Both the position numbers and the translations under genes were made by a program. Shown here one piece after another: positions 1 to 7,200 of a DNA stretch of 10,774 nucleotides. The stretch's first letter is position 1. Each line of letters opens with the position of its first letter. The notes under the pieces are model-generated. The model saw nothing but the letters and a program-made list of their open reading frames with translations. It was not told the origin of the DNA and made no database searches. The stretch is from VGPE01 sp031431395 (GTDB lineage Bacteria; Chloroflexota; Limnocylindria; Limnocylindrales; CSP1-4), in assembly GCA_031431395.1 (NCBI GenBank), contig JANPDJ010000275.1, forward strand, positions 1-10,774, read 5' to 3'.

Positions 1-379
1 GTACGACCCGGCGACCAGGGGCGGCGATGCGCCCGACGGCCGGCGGCCCAAGGCGACGCTTCACTGGGTTTCGGCGCGGCACGCCGTGCCCGCCGAGGTG
101 CGGCTGTACGACTACCTCTTCAGCCGTCCGGATCCCGGTGGGGACGGCCGCGACCTCTTCGGCGACCTGAACCCGGGTTCCCAAACCGTGCTCCAGGGCT
201 GCTTCCTGGAGCCCAGCCTGACCGCGTTGCCGACGGGCTCAGTGGTTCAATTCGAACGGCTGGGCTACTTCACCCCGGACCCGGATTCGGCGCCAGGACG
301 TCCTGTCTTCAACCGGACGCTGACGCTGAAGGACACATGGGCGAAGGTCCGGGCACAGGGCCGCAACGACACGGTCTGA
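1..379 (+). CDS. glnS: Glutaminyl-tRNA synthetase, C-terminal end (5' truncated)
   Basis: This is the last 125 codons of a glutamine-tRNA ligase, the cytoplasmic enzyme that charges tRNA-Gln with glutamine using ATP. The reading frame is open from base 2 and ends at TGA 377-379; the catalytic domain lies upstream, outside the window. Segments typical of the GlnRS C-terminal anticodon-binding beta-barrels are visible in order: YDPATRGG at the start, then KATLHWVSARHAVPAEVRLY, LNPGS, FLEPSL, FERLGYF, DPDS, PVFNRT and the terminal DTWAKV. These match the E. coli GlnS tail closely (from memory). A GlnRS implies that Gln-tRNA is made directly rather than only by the amidotransferase route. The gene converges on the toxin gene with a 17-base gap, in which I see no terminator hairpin. 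Confidence 0.95.
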   Translation, partial: YDPATRGGDAPDGRRPKATLHWVSARHAVPAEVRLYDYLFSRPDPGGDGRDLFGDLNPGSQTVLQGCFLEPSLTALPTGSVVQFERLGYFTPDPDSAPGRPVFNRTLTLKDTWAKVRAQGRNDTV

Positions 380-396
380 CGGGCCTCCGTGAGCCG

Positions 397-681
397 CTAC
401 AACCGCCGGTACGTGCTCTCCGATCGCCTGGCGATCCTGGTGATCACGACGCGACGCTGCTCGTCCAGGACCAGGTAGATCACGCGCAGGTCACCGACTC
501 GCAGTCGCAGGTAGCGGGTGCCGGCGACCCCAGCGACGCCTGCTGGGTGTGGCTCAAACGCCAGGCCCAGGATTGATCGCCTGAGCCGGGCGGCGTCATC
601 AGCCCGCAGCCTGCCAAGTTCCCTGGCGGCCGCCGGGGCAAACTGGATCTCGTACGCAGAATCTTCGGTCCCGCCGGTCAC
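397..681 (-). CDS. RelE/ParE-family toxin of a type II toxin-antitoxin module
   Basis: A 94-residue basic protein with the RelE/ParE superfamily layout. It has an N-terminal strand (YEIQF, 10-14), a helical hairpin with AAARELGRL (17-25) and a second helix to about residue 41. A beta-sheet core follows, containing YLRLRVGDLRVIYLV (57-71) and the final IARRSESTYRRL. R61, R66, R85 and Y91 sit where the family keeps RNA-contacting or catalytic residues. Family members are either ribosome-dependent mRNA endonucleases (RelE) or gyrase inhibitors (ParE). The RLRVGDLRVIY and ARRSESTY pattern favours the RelE side, but this is not decisive. The start is GTG at 681, overlapping the antitoxin stop as GTGA, so translation is probably coupled. 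An Ala/Gly/Val repeat (GVAGVAG, 48-54) replaces the usual short loop before the core strand. Confidence 0.85.
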   Translation of the reverse strand: MTGGTEDSAYEIQFAPAAARELGRLRADDAARLRRSILGLAFEPHPAGVAGVAGTRYLRLRVGDLRVIYLVLDEQRRVVITRIARRSESTYRRL

Positions 682-935
682 CTCGGACGCGTGTTGTAGG
701 CAGCAGCATGTTCGGCCGCAAGGTGTGCGAATACCTCGCGCGCATCGATGCCACCACTCTGTGCGTATTCAGCCATCGCGGCATCCGACGCGGCGAGATC
801 CTCAGCGTCCTCTGTGGCCTCCAGCCAGCGTTCCAGTGCCTCCTCCACGATCTCCCGGACCGGCCGGTCCGAGCGAGCCGCCTCGATCTTGATCGCGCGA
901 TACAGCTCGTCGCCGATGTCCAGCGTGGTCTTCAT
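678..935 (-). CDS. Ribbon-helix-helix antitoxin
   Basis: An 85-residue protein, the antitoxin partner of the downstream toxin gene. Residues 1-38 fit a ribbon-helix-helix DNA-binding fold: the strand MKTTLDIGDEL, helix A around YRAIKIEAARSD, then RPVREIVEEALERWL. RHH antitoxins dimerise through the strand, bind their own promoter and repress the operon. Residues 39-85 are acidic and Ala-rich (EATEDAEDLAASDAAM), as expected of the flexible region that wraps and neutralises the toxin. Start is ATG 935-933. No Shine-Dalgarno is visible, but a -10-like TAATAT ends 6 bases before it, so the message may be leaderless. Its stop overlaps the toxin GTG. Antitoxin-first order is the usual arrangement for such pairs. 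Confidence 0.85.
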   Translation of the reverse strand: MKTTLDIGDELYRAIKIEAARSDRPVREIVEEALERWLEATEDAEDLAASDAAMAEYAQSGGIDAREVFAHLAAEHAAAYNTRPR

Positions 936-941
936 GTGCCC

Positions 942-961
942 ATATTACCAGATTGCCAGAT
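942..961 (-). promoter_or_regulatory. Candidate promoter and operator of the toxin-antitoxin operon
   Basis: An unusually AT-rich patch directly upstream of the antitoxin. Read on the minus strand it contains TAATAT (947-942), a good -10 match ending 6 bases before the ATG. On the plus strand two tandem octamers, TACCAGAT (946-953) and TGCCAGAT (954-961), lie against it, with a weaker third copy, GCCCATAT, at 938-945. Repeats with an 8-base period overlapping a -10 are consistent with cooperative binding of RHH antitoxin dimers. No clear -35 box is seen. The repeats are visible directly; the operator role is inferred. Confidence 0.5.
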
Positions 962-1001
962 AACAGGCCCACCGAGGATCGCATCCCGGCCGCTACGCGC
1001 C

Positions 1002-1108
1002 TCACTCCGTGAACGGGAACAGCAGCCCGCCGTTCAGCCCGAGGAACGGCTGGCCGTCAAGTTCCCATGACGCCGTGAACGTCAGGCCCGTATCCCCCTG
1101 GCGGGAGA
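1002..1108 (-). pseudogene. Remnant of a PhnB-like VOC-fold protein
   Basis: The minus-strand frame ending at TGA 1004-1002 reads TFTASWELDGQPFLGLNGG followed by LLFPFTE and stop. This closely resembles the middle of PhnB / '3-demethylubiquinone-9 3-methyltransferase-like' vicinal-oxygen-chelate proteins, whose pattern is roughly F-E-L-D-G-Q-x-F-x-A-L-N-G-G-P-x-F-x-F-T-E-A. In that family about 70-90 residues follow the FTEA segment; here the frame stops at once and only 66 bases remain before the antitoxin gene. The expected N-terminus (a K-I-x-P-F-L-W-F type start) is not visible upstream either, and the frame closes at a stop near 1209. It therefore looks like a fragment decayed at both ends. 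The family call rests on motif memory alone. Confidence 0.5.
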
Positions 1109-1149
1109 CGGACAGCGGTACGCGGGGCCTCGCTGCTCGGTCGGGCCCG

Positions 1150-1166
1150 GCAATCCCGTGGATTGC
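1150..1166. promoter_or_regulatory. Hyphenated palindrome upstream of the propeller gene
   Basis: GCAATCC-CGT-GGATTGC is a perfect 7+7 inverted repeat with a 3-base centre. It lies 13 bases before the first candidate ATG (1180) and 22 before the second (1189), and just upstream of a -10-like TACGAT at 1175-1180. That position suits a repressor operator. It also lies in the remains of the VOC-like frame, so it could be fortuitous. Confidence 0.3.
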
Positions 1167-1179
1167 GCGCAAGCCTACG

Positions 1180-2163
1180 ATGTCGATCATGCGGGGGACC
1201 TCCGTCCATTACCAGCCGATCGACCCGGGAACGACCTGGGTGAAGGACGCGGGCGTCGTCATCGATGTGCCGGACGAACCGGGCCCGTGGAAGATGCTCA
1301 CGCCCAACGTCGTCGGTGCGCCCGGTGGTGGATTCCGGATGTACTTCAGCCGGTCGGGTCCGGGCCTCGACTACGACCGCGTGCCAACGGTCATCGTCAG
1401 TGCGCATTCGCCCGACGGAGATCGCTGGGAGATCGAGCCCGGTGTCCGCCTCGCACCCCACGGACCGCACGCCGCAACTCGCGTGGTCTGCCCCGACGTC
1501 GTTCCACTGGAGAGCGGCGGGTACCGGATGTACTTCGAGGGTCAGCCAAGCGACGGGCCGGCCGTGATTCTGAGTGCAATCTCGGCCGACGGCCTGTCAT
1601 GGGAGCCGGAGCCGGGGGTGCGGTTCGGTGTCGCCCAGCGGCGCCTGGGCTCGCCCCGCGCACTCTACGTTGACGATACCCCGTCGGGCCGCACGCACGT
1701 CCGTCTCTACTTCCACAGCTACACCCAGCCCCTCCACGGCGGAGTCGACGCTGGGAACCACATCGTGAGCGCGATCTCGGACGACGGCCTGGCGTTCACC
1801 ATGGAACCGGGGGTCAGGATCGCCCAGGAGGGCGAATTGCAGACGTTCGCCGTCTATGCGGCGGAGGTTCTCCTGCTCGGCGACGCCACATATCGCATGT
1901 ACTACGCGGGCTGGACCGAAGTGCCCCTGCGTGGCCGGATCTTCGGTGCAACATCGCACGACGGCCTGGTCTGGGTGCGCGATCCTCTGCCGATCGTCGA
2001 GTTCGGAGGCCGCTACGACGCGACGAAGTGCTCTGAGCCCTGTGTCATGCGCCTGCCGGACGGGCGATTCCGCATGTTCTATGAGGCTTGTGACGAGGTG
2101 GGCGAGTGGCGGATCCTGAGCTGCACCTCTGATCCCGAGGTCCGGCGACTCAGCCCTGCGTGA
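1180..2163 (+). CDS. Five-repeat beta-propeller protein, glycosidase-like (GH32/GH43/GH130-type fold)
   Basis: A predicted 327-residue protein made almost wholly of five repeats of about 60 residues. The R-[ML]-[YF]-[FY] strand motif recurs at 53-56, 116-119, 175-178, 239-242 and 298-301. After the first four comes S-x-DG-x-x-[WF] (77-83, 135-141, 200-206, 259-265), and after the first three EPGVR (86-90, 144-148, 209-213). This is the signature of a five-bladed propeller, as in arabinanase/levansucrase-like and mannoside-phosphorylase-like families. Such proteins hydrolyse or phosphorolyse glycosidic bonds, but I cannot assign catalytic acids or a substrate, and a non-enzymatic role is possible. 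No signal peptide is seen, so it is probably cytoplasmic. ATG 1180 or ATG 1189 is the likely start; the open frame back to 1009 only crosses the VOC-like remnant in antisense and has no propeller character. The 3' end overlaps the oxidoreductase gene by 14 bp. Confidence 0.75.
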   Translation: MSIMRGTSVHYQPIDPGTTWVKDAGVVIDVPDEPGPWKMLTPNVVGAPGGGFRMYFSRSGPGLDYDRVPTVIVSAHSPDGDRWEIEPGVRLAPHGPHAATRVVCPDVVPLESGGYRMYFEGQPSDGPAVILSAISADGLSWEPEPGVRFGVAQRRLGSPRALYVDDTPSGRTHVRLYFHSYTQPLHGGVDAGNHIVSAISDDGLAFTMEPGVRIAQEGELQTFAVYAAEVLLLGDATYRMYYAGWTEVPLRGRIFGATSHDGLVWVRDPLPIVEFGGRYDATKCSEPCVMRLPDGRFRMFYEACDEVGEWRILSCTSDPEVRRLSPA

Positions 2164-3211
2164 GCCGGACCTCCCGGCCGGATTCAATCGACGCGTAGAG
2201 CGCGTCGACCAGCTGCTGCACGGCCACGATCTCCGGTCCGTCCACCGGGGCGGGCCCACCGGCTTCGACGGCGGCAAGGAAATCGTCGATCAACCCCGAC
2301 ATGCCGACCGGCGAAGGCGCGAGTGTGCCGCCTAGCGGCGTGAGGTCGATCCACGCGTCCCCGTCGTCCCGCCACAGCCCGAGCGGCATCAGCGAGGCGG
2401 CACCGCGCTCGGTGAGCACCTCCCAGCCCGTCGGCCGCTCGGTTGGCCGGGCCAGCCAGTTTGCTTCGACTGTCAGGGCCGAGCCATCGGCGAACCGGAC
2501 AAGCCCGTGCCCGAGATCCTCGATGTCCGGGGGCACCGCGTCGGCGCGTTGCAGGCCGCCGGTCATCGGGACAGCGGCGACGCCGATCCGGGGCAGCCGC
2601 TGCCAGCCGGTCGCGCTGGCCGACACAATGGCCGGAAAGCCCAGCAACCAGAGCGCGAGATCGAGGTTGTGGCTCGTGAAATGGTTGAGTGCCCCACCAC
2701 CACCTCGTGGCCAGGGCCGGTTGACGGGCAGGCCGCGGACGTCTGTGCCCCAGGTCCGGATGCTCAGGATCGCCCCGAACTCGCCACTCGCGAGTCGCTC
2801 GCGCAGGTAGCGGACCTCCGGAAGGGATCGGTACTGAAAGCAGATGCTCAGCAGTCGCCGGGCGCGTGCTGCGGCCTCGACCATCGCGGCCGCTTCGGCG
2901 GCGTTACGGGCGATCGGCTTCTCGCACAGCACGTGGCAGCCGGCGGCGAACGCCTGGATCGCCAGGTCGCGGTGGCTGTCGAGGAGCGTGGCGATGAGGA
3001 CGATGTCCGGGTGAGCTTCCCGCAGGAGAGCCTCCACCGACGGATACGCGGGCACGCCCGCCTGGGCTGCGGCACGCCGGGCGCGGATGGGGTCAAGGTC
3101 GGTGACGCCGACGAGGGAGCAGCGACCCGCGGCTGCGGCCGCCTGCCAGGCCGGCAGATGGCTCTCCATCGTGATTCGACCGCAGCCGATGACGGCCACG
3201 CGTGGATTCAC
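2150..3211 (-). CDS. Gfo/Idh/MocA-family NAD(P)-dependent oxidoreductase
   Basis: A 353-residue cytoplasmic oxidoreductase of the family that includes glucose-fructose oxidoreductase and inositol 2-dehydrogenase. An N-terminal Rossmann fold binds NAD(P): RVAVIGCGRI (4-13) is the dinucleotide loop, and D38 in VTDLD ends the second strand, which favours NAD over NADP. CEKPIARN (96-103) carries the family's EKP motif. GGGALNHFTSHNLDLALWL (171-189) is the substrate-side helix with H181 and D184, the usual His/Asp positions. The C-terminal sheet domain is complete to residue 353, a normal family length. Start is GTG 3211: a purine-rich GGGGGAGGG (3229-3221) lies 9 bases upstream, and no ATG fits. 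The GTG overlaps the methyltransferase stop (GTGA), so the two genes are co-translated. The substrate is likely a sugar, sugar derivative or polyol but is unknown. Confidence 0.88.
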   Translation of the reverse strand: MNPRVAVIGCGRITMESHLPAWQAAAAAGRCSLVGVTDLDPIRARRAAAQAGVPAYPSVEALLREAHPDIVLIATLLDSHRDLAIQAFAAGCHVLCEKPIARNAAEAAAMVEAAARARRLLSICFQYRSLPEVRYLRERLASGEFGAILSIRTWGTDVRGLPVNRPWPRGGGGALNHFTSHNLDLALWLLGFPAIVSASATGWQRLPRIGVAAVPMTGGLQRADAVPPDIEDLGHGLVRFADGSALTVEANWLARPTERPTGWEVLTERGAASLMPLGLWRDDGDAWIDLTPLGGTLAPSPVGMSGLIDDFLAAVEAGGPAPVDGPEIVAVQQLVDALYASIESGREVRLTQG

Positions 3212-4095
3212 GTTGATCGACCCTCCCCCGGAGCGACTGGGTCGCCTCGCCGCCCCACGATGGAGAACGACAGCGGGACGCGGCCGCGCCCTTCCGGCCT
3301 GACGTCGCGGTGGCCGCTCCACCAGTCCACCGGATGCTCCGTCACGCGCTCCAGCCGCAGGCCCGCCCCCAGCAGCGCGGTCACGATCTCGCCGAGCGTC
3401 CAGGCCCGGGCGAACTTCCAACTCTGGTCGTCCTCCGCGATCGAGAGGTGGTCGATGTACTCGGGCGCCCAGCCCCGGGAGGCCTCCGGCCCGCCGAAGT
3501 AGTCGTAGTCGGTGACAATCCAGTGGCCGTCCTCGTCGGCGTCGAACAGCCACTCCGCCGGATGGCCGTCGAAGATCACGAGTCGGCCGGCCGGGGCAAG
3601 CAGCCGCTGGAGCACGGCGGCCCACGCGTCGAGATCCTGCAGCCAGATGATCGCGCCCCGGCCCGTGTACAGGAGGTCGGCGGTCCCGTCCAGCTCGTGC
3701 GGCGCGTCGAGGACGTCGCTCTCGATCCAGCGCGCCGGGGCGCCGGTCGCGGCCGTCAGCCGGGCGGCCAGGTCCAGCATCCGCGGGCTGATGTCCAGGC
3801 CGATCACCTCGTCTGCGCCCAGGTTCCAGAGGGACAGCGTGTCCCGGCCGCCCGCGCACTGGAGATGGATCGCCCGCCGGCATCGCCCGTGCAGGTCGCC
3901 GATCAGGTCGTGCTCCACGGGGAAGAGGTTGGACCCGCCGGATCGGATCAGCGTCACGGCCTCGTCGAACCAGCCCTCGTAACGCTCCGCCGCCTCGTCC
4001 CAGGCAGCACGGTTCGCGGCGTGCATCCGGCGCACGTCGGCAGCCTCGGCCGGAGTCGCCGGTCGGACGGTGGCGGGCGGAGTTTCGTCGGTCAT
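3208..4095 (-). CDS. Class I SAM-dependent methyltransferase
   Basis: A 295-residue soluble protein with a Rossmann-like methyltransferase core. Motif I is HLQCAGGRDTLSL (77-89), followed by the acidic strand end GLDIS (99-103, D101 for the SAM ribose), ESDVLD (125-130) near the adenine, and RLVIFDGHP (171-179) at motif III. An N-terminal helical lead with AANRAAWDEAAERYEGW (26-42) resembles small-molecule methyltransferases in which this part caps the substrate. Aromatic acidic stretches at 181-226 (WLFDADEDGHW, DYDYFGG) may line the substrate pocket. The acceptor is unknown. Start is ATG 4095: a -10-like TAGACT (4109-4104) ends 8 bases before it and no Shine-Dalgarno is seen, suggesting a leaderless message. 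It is the first gene of an operon with the oxidoreductase, and divergent from the cyclase gene with a 137-bp gap. Confidence 0.85.
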   Translation of the reverse strand: MTDETPPATVRPATPAEAADVRRMHAANRAAWDEAAERYEGWFDEAVTLIRSGGSNLFPVEHDLIGDLHGRCRRAIHLQCAGGRDTLSLWNLGADEVIGLDISPRMLDLAARLTAATGAPARWIESDVLDAPHELDGTADLLYTGRGAIIWLQDLDAWAAVLQRLLAPAGRLVIFDGHPAEWLFDADEDGHWIVTDYDYFGGPEASRGWAPEYIDHLSIAEDDQSWKFARAWTLGEIVTALLGAGLRLERVTEHPVDWWSGHRDVRPEGRGRVPLSFSIVGRRGDPVAPGEGRST

Positions 4096-4103
4096 CGCGG
4101 TCG

Positions 4104-4109
4104 AGTCTA
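4104..4109 (-). promoter_or_regulatory. Candidate -10 box for the methyltransferase/oxidoreductase operon
   Basis: TAGACT on the minus strand, ending 8 bases before the ATG at 4095. This spacing would place the transcription start at or within a base or two of the initiation codon. No convincing -35 hexamer lies upstream. The call is based on position and a 4/6 match to TATAAT. Confidence 0.35.
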
Positions 4110-4193
4110 GCCGTGACCCAGGTCCGGGGGGCCGCCGGCTGGGGTCCGCCCCGGGGTGTCGCGGCTGTGGTGTGCGATCGAGACGGACCGACA

Positions 4194-4223
4194 TTGTGCA
4201 GAGAGGCGCCGCCGGGAGATACT
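4194..4223 (+). promoter_or_regulatory. Candidate promoter of the cyclase/ATPase gene
   Basis: TTGTGC (4194-4199), an 18-base spacer, then GATACT (4218-4223). The -10 box matches TATAAT at four of six positions and lies 9 bases before ATG 4233, so transcription would start at or next to the start codon. This supports ATG 4233 over the upstream in-frame start near 4113, whose extra 40 residues (GAAGWGPPRGVAAVV and so on) have no domain character. Confidence 0.4.
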
Positions 4224-4232
4224 GGGCGCAGC

Positions 4233-7200
4233 ATGACCCTGCCGTCCCGAACCGAGATCCCGACTGCGGCCGCCGAGCGGCGCCTGGTCACCGTCCTCTT
4301 CGCGGATGTCGTTGACTCGACGTCACTTGCCGAGCGCATGGACCCGGAGGATTGGAGTGGCGCCATCCGCGCTACTTTGGGGCTGATGTCCGGGCCCATC
4401 GAACGGTACGGCGGCACTGTTGCTCAGCTGATGGGTGATGGGCTTCTCGCCATCTTCGGGGCGCCGGCGGCGCACGAGGACGACGCGGTCCGGGCCGTCC
4501 AGGCCGGCCTGGAGATGATCGAGGCTGTCTCCGCAGAGGGTCCACGCCTGCGCCGCGAGTTCGGCAAGGAGCTCGGCGACGGCCCGCATATCCGCGTCGG
4601 CATCAACACCGGTCTCGCGATCGTGGAGGGCATGGGCAGCGGCGGCTCGCGCGACGTGGATGCGCTGGGCGACACGGTCAACGTCGCGGCACGAATGCAG
4701 GGGGCGGCCCGCCCCGGAACCGTCATCGCAACCGGCGAAACCTGGCGCTACGCAGGACCCACATTCCGCGGTGCCTCGCTCGGCGGCATCTCCGTGAAGG
4801 GCAAGACAGCGCCCGTCGAGGCGTGGGAGGTCCTTGGCCGGCATGACCAGCCGGGCAGTGGACGCGGCGTGGCCGGGCTGACCAGCTCAATGGTTGGACG
4901 CGATGAGGAACTGACTGAGCTCCGCGGGCTGGTCTCTGCGATCCGGGCCGGCCGCGGGCGTGCAGCAGTGCTGCTGGGCGAGCCCGGCGTTGGCAAGAGC
5001 CGCCTGCTGCGCGAGTTGCGCGACGGATCGGACGTCCGGTGGATTGAGGCGCGATGTGCCTCCTACGGGGAGAACGTGGCCTACGGACTCGTCGGCGAGC
5101 TCGTCGCTGCATGCCTCGGGTTGCCGCCCGCGTCCAACCCTTTGGAGCGGCGTGCCGCCCTCGAAGCGTGGGCCCGCGCGCTGCTTGGCGATGCCTGGTC
5201 ACCGACCTATGCCAGCCTGGGCCACCTCCTGTCGCTGCCGCTCGCGCCGGACATCGCCGCGACGTTGGAGCCGCTGAGCCCGCAGGCACTGCGCGTCCAC
5301 TACCTGGCCGCCTTGGAGATGATCCTGCGCCGGCTGTGCGCCGATGGACCCGCAGTGGTGGTGCTGGAGGACTGCCACTGGGCGGATCCCTCGTCGGTCG
5401 ACGTCGTCAGCCGCCTCCTGCCGCTCGCGCTGGAACTGCCGATGCTGCTCCTCCTGACGTCCCGTCCGGAGCGAAGCGCGGCCGGCTGGCGCCTGGTGGA
5501 GGCTGCGCGCGAGACGTTCGGCGACGCTCTCGCCGAGCTGCCGCTCCGCCCACTCGACGCTTCGGACAGCAGCCTTCTGGTGGGCAATCTCCTCGAGATC
5601 GAGTCGCTGCCACAGAACATCCGCACGTCCATCCTGGAGCGGGCAGAGGGCAACCCATTCTTCGTCGAAGAGCTGATCCGGATGCTCATCGAGCGCGGCT
5701 GGGTCGTTCGGAAGGGCGACTTCTGGGTGGGCTCAGGGTCGATCAAGGACGCCGAGGTGCCGGATACGCTGCGCGGGCTGCTCCTGGCGCGGATTGACCG
5801 CCTGCCCGATGAGGCTCGTTTGACACTGCGGATGGCATCGGTGATCGGGCGGGACATCCCGCTTCATTTGCTCGAAGCCATCACCGGCGACGCGGCATCG
5901 ACATCGCGCTCGCTCGGCCTGGCAGAGGCGGCCGGGCTGGTCCGCTTCGCCGCCGCCGGCCCGGAGCCGGGCTACCGCTTCCGGCACGGCCTCATCCAGG
6001 AGGCGGCCTACGATTCGCTGCTGAAGGCGGACCGCCGGCGGCTGCACCGCAAGGTGGGCGAGGCACTCGAAGCGCGGCTCGGTGACCTGCGCGAAGAATT
6101 CGCCCCCATCCTGGGTCTCCATTTCGAACGGGCCGGGGACGTGGAGAAGGCGGCCGATTACCTGTATTCCGCGGGACGACAGGCGCTCCGTCGTCGCGCT
6201 CTCATGGAGGCAAGGGGCCTGCTCGATCGGGCCGCCGCGATGCTGGACGACGCGGCCGAAACACCCGAGTTCGAGCGGAGACGCGTCGAGGTCGCCATCG
6301 AACGCGCTTCAGCCGGCGTGCTCGCCGTTGACTACGCGACAGATGTTGCGATCCTGGCCGATGCCGTGGCTCGAGCCGAACGGCTGGGTGACGAACGACT
6401 GCTGGGCCTGACGTATGCCCGCGAAGTGGGCACAAAGGCGCTGCGTGGCTGGATCCTCGGGCCGAACGAGCAACGCGAAGCCGTGGACCGAGCGATGGCG
6501 ATCGGCCTGCGCCTGGGCGACCCGGAGATCCTCGCCATTCCCCGTGCCATTCATGGGCTGATGCTGATCCACGACGGGCGGCGGCGCGAAGCCATCCCTG
6601 TCCTGGGCGAAGCAGTTGACCTGCTGGAGCGGTTCCTCGTCAACGAGGCGTCCTTCTACGCATTCTCGCTGGCACTGACGCACGCGGAGCTGGGCGATTT
6701 CGAGAGCGCGGAGCGAGTCGTCGCTCGGGCGCAGGAACTCGCCGACCGGAGCGGCGATCCCAAGGCGCTCGCCGACGCGGACATCTTCCGGGCCATCATA
6801 TTGTCCATTCAGGGGCGCTTCGAGGAAGCGATCGCGTACGCCCGAAGCGGCGGGGAGCTGGCCACGTCGATCGGCGAGCTCATGTGCATGACGATGGCGA
6901 GCATGGTCGTCGGGGAGAGCGAGCTGGCGATGGAACGCCATGGGCCCGCCATCGAATGGCTCGAACGGGCGCAGGACCTGGCCGGCCAGTGCCAGGCCGT
7001 GGACGTAGGACGGATGACGACCGTTACCCTCAAGGTGGCGCAGGCGCTCGCCGGCGAGGGAACGAGGGCGCTCAGCGGGCTGGACCTGCTGCTGGAGCAG
7101 ACCAGGGACGCCGGCGACCCACTCCAGGAAGCCGTGGTCCTGATGCGCCGCGCCCAGGCGAATGCGATGCTGCCGGCCGGCGACCGTGTTTCGGCCCGAA

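Noticed and set aside
1009..1179. N-terminal extension of the propeller frame by 57 residues
   Set aside because: The extra residues are Ser/Pro/Arg-rich without propeller motifs and are antisense to the VOC-like remnant. The promoter-like and palindromic sequences at 1150-1180 argue for a start at 1180 or 1189.
1597..2277. A 226-codon minus-strand frame opposite the propeller gene
   Set aside because: No motif, biased composition, and antisense to the five regular propeller repeats.
4113..4232. Upstream in-frame start for the cyclase protein
   Set aside because: The 40 added residues have no domain match and would overlap the candidate promoter; ATG 4233 leads straight into the cyclase domain.
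2150..4417. A 755-codon open frame on the minus strand spanning oxidoreductase, methyltransferase and upstream sequence
   Set aside because: Only the part from GTG 3211 downstream has protein family character. The rest is Arg/Pro-rich out-of-frame reading of the methyltransferase gene, open because of high GC.
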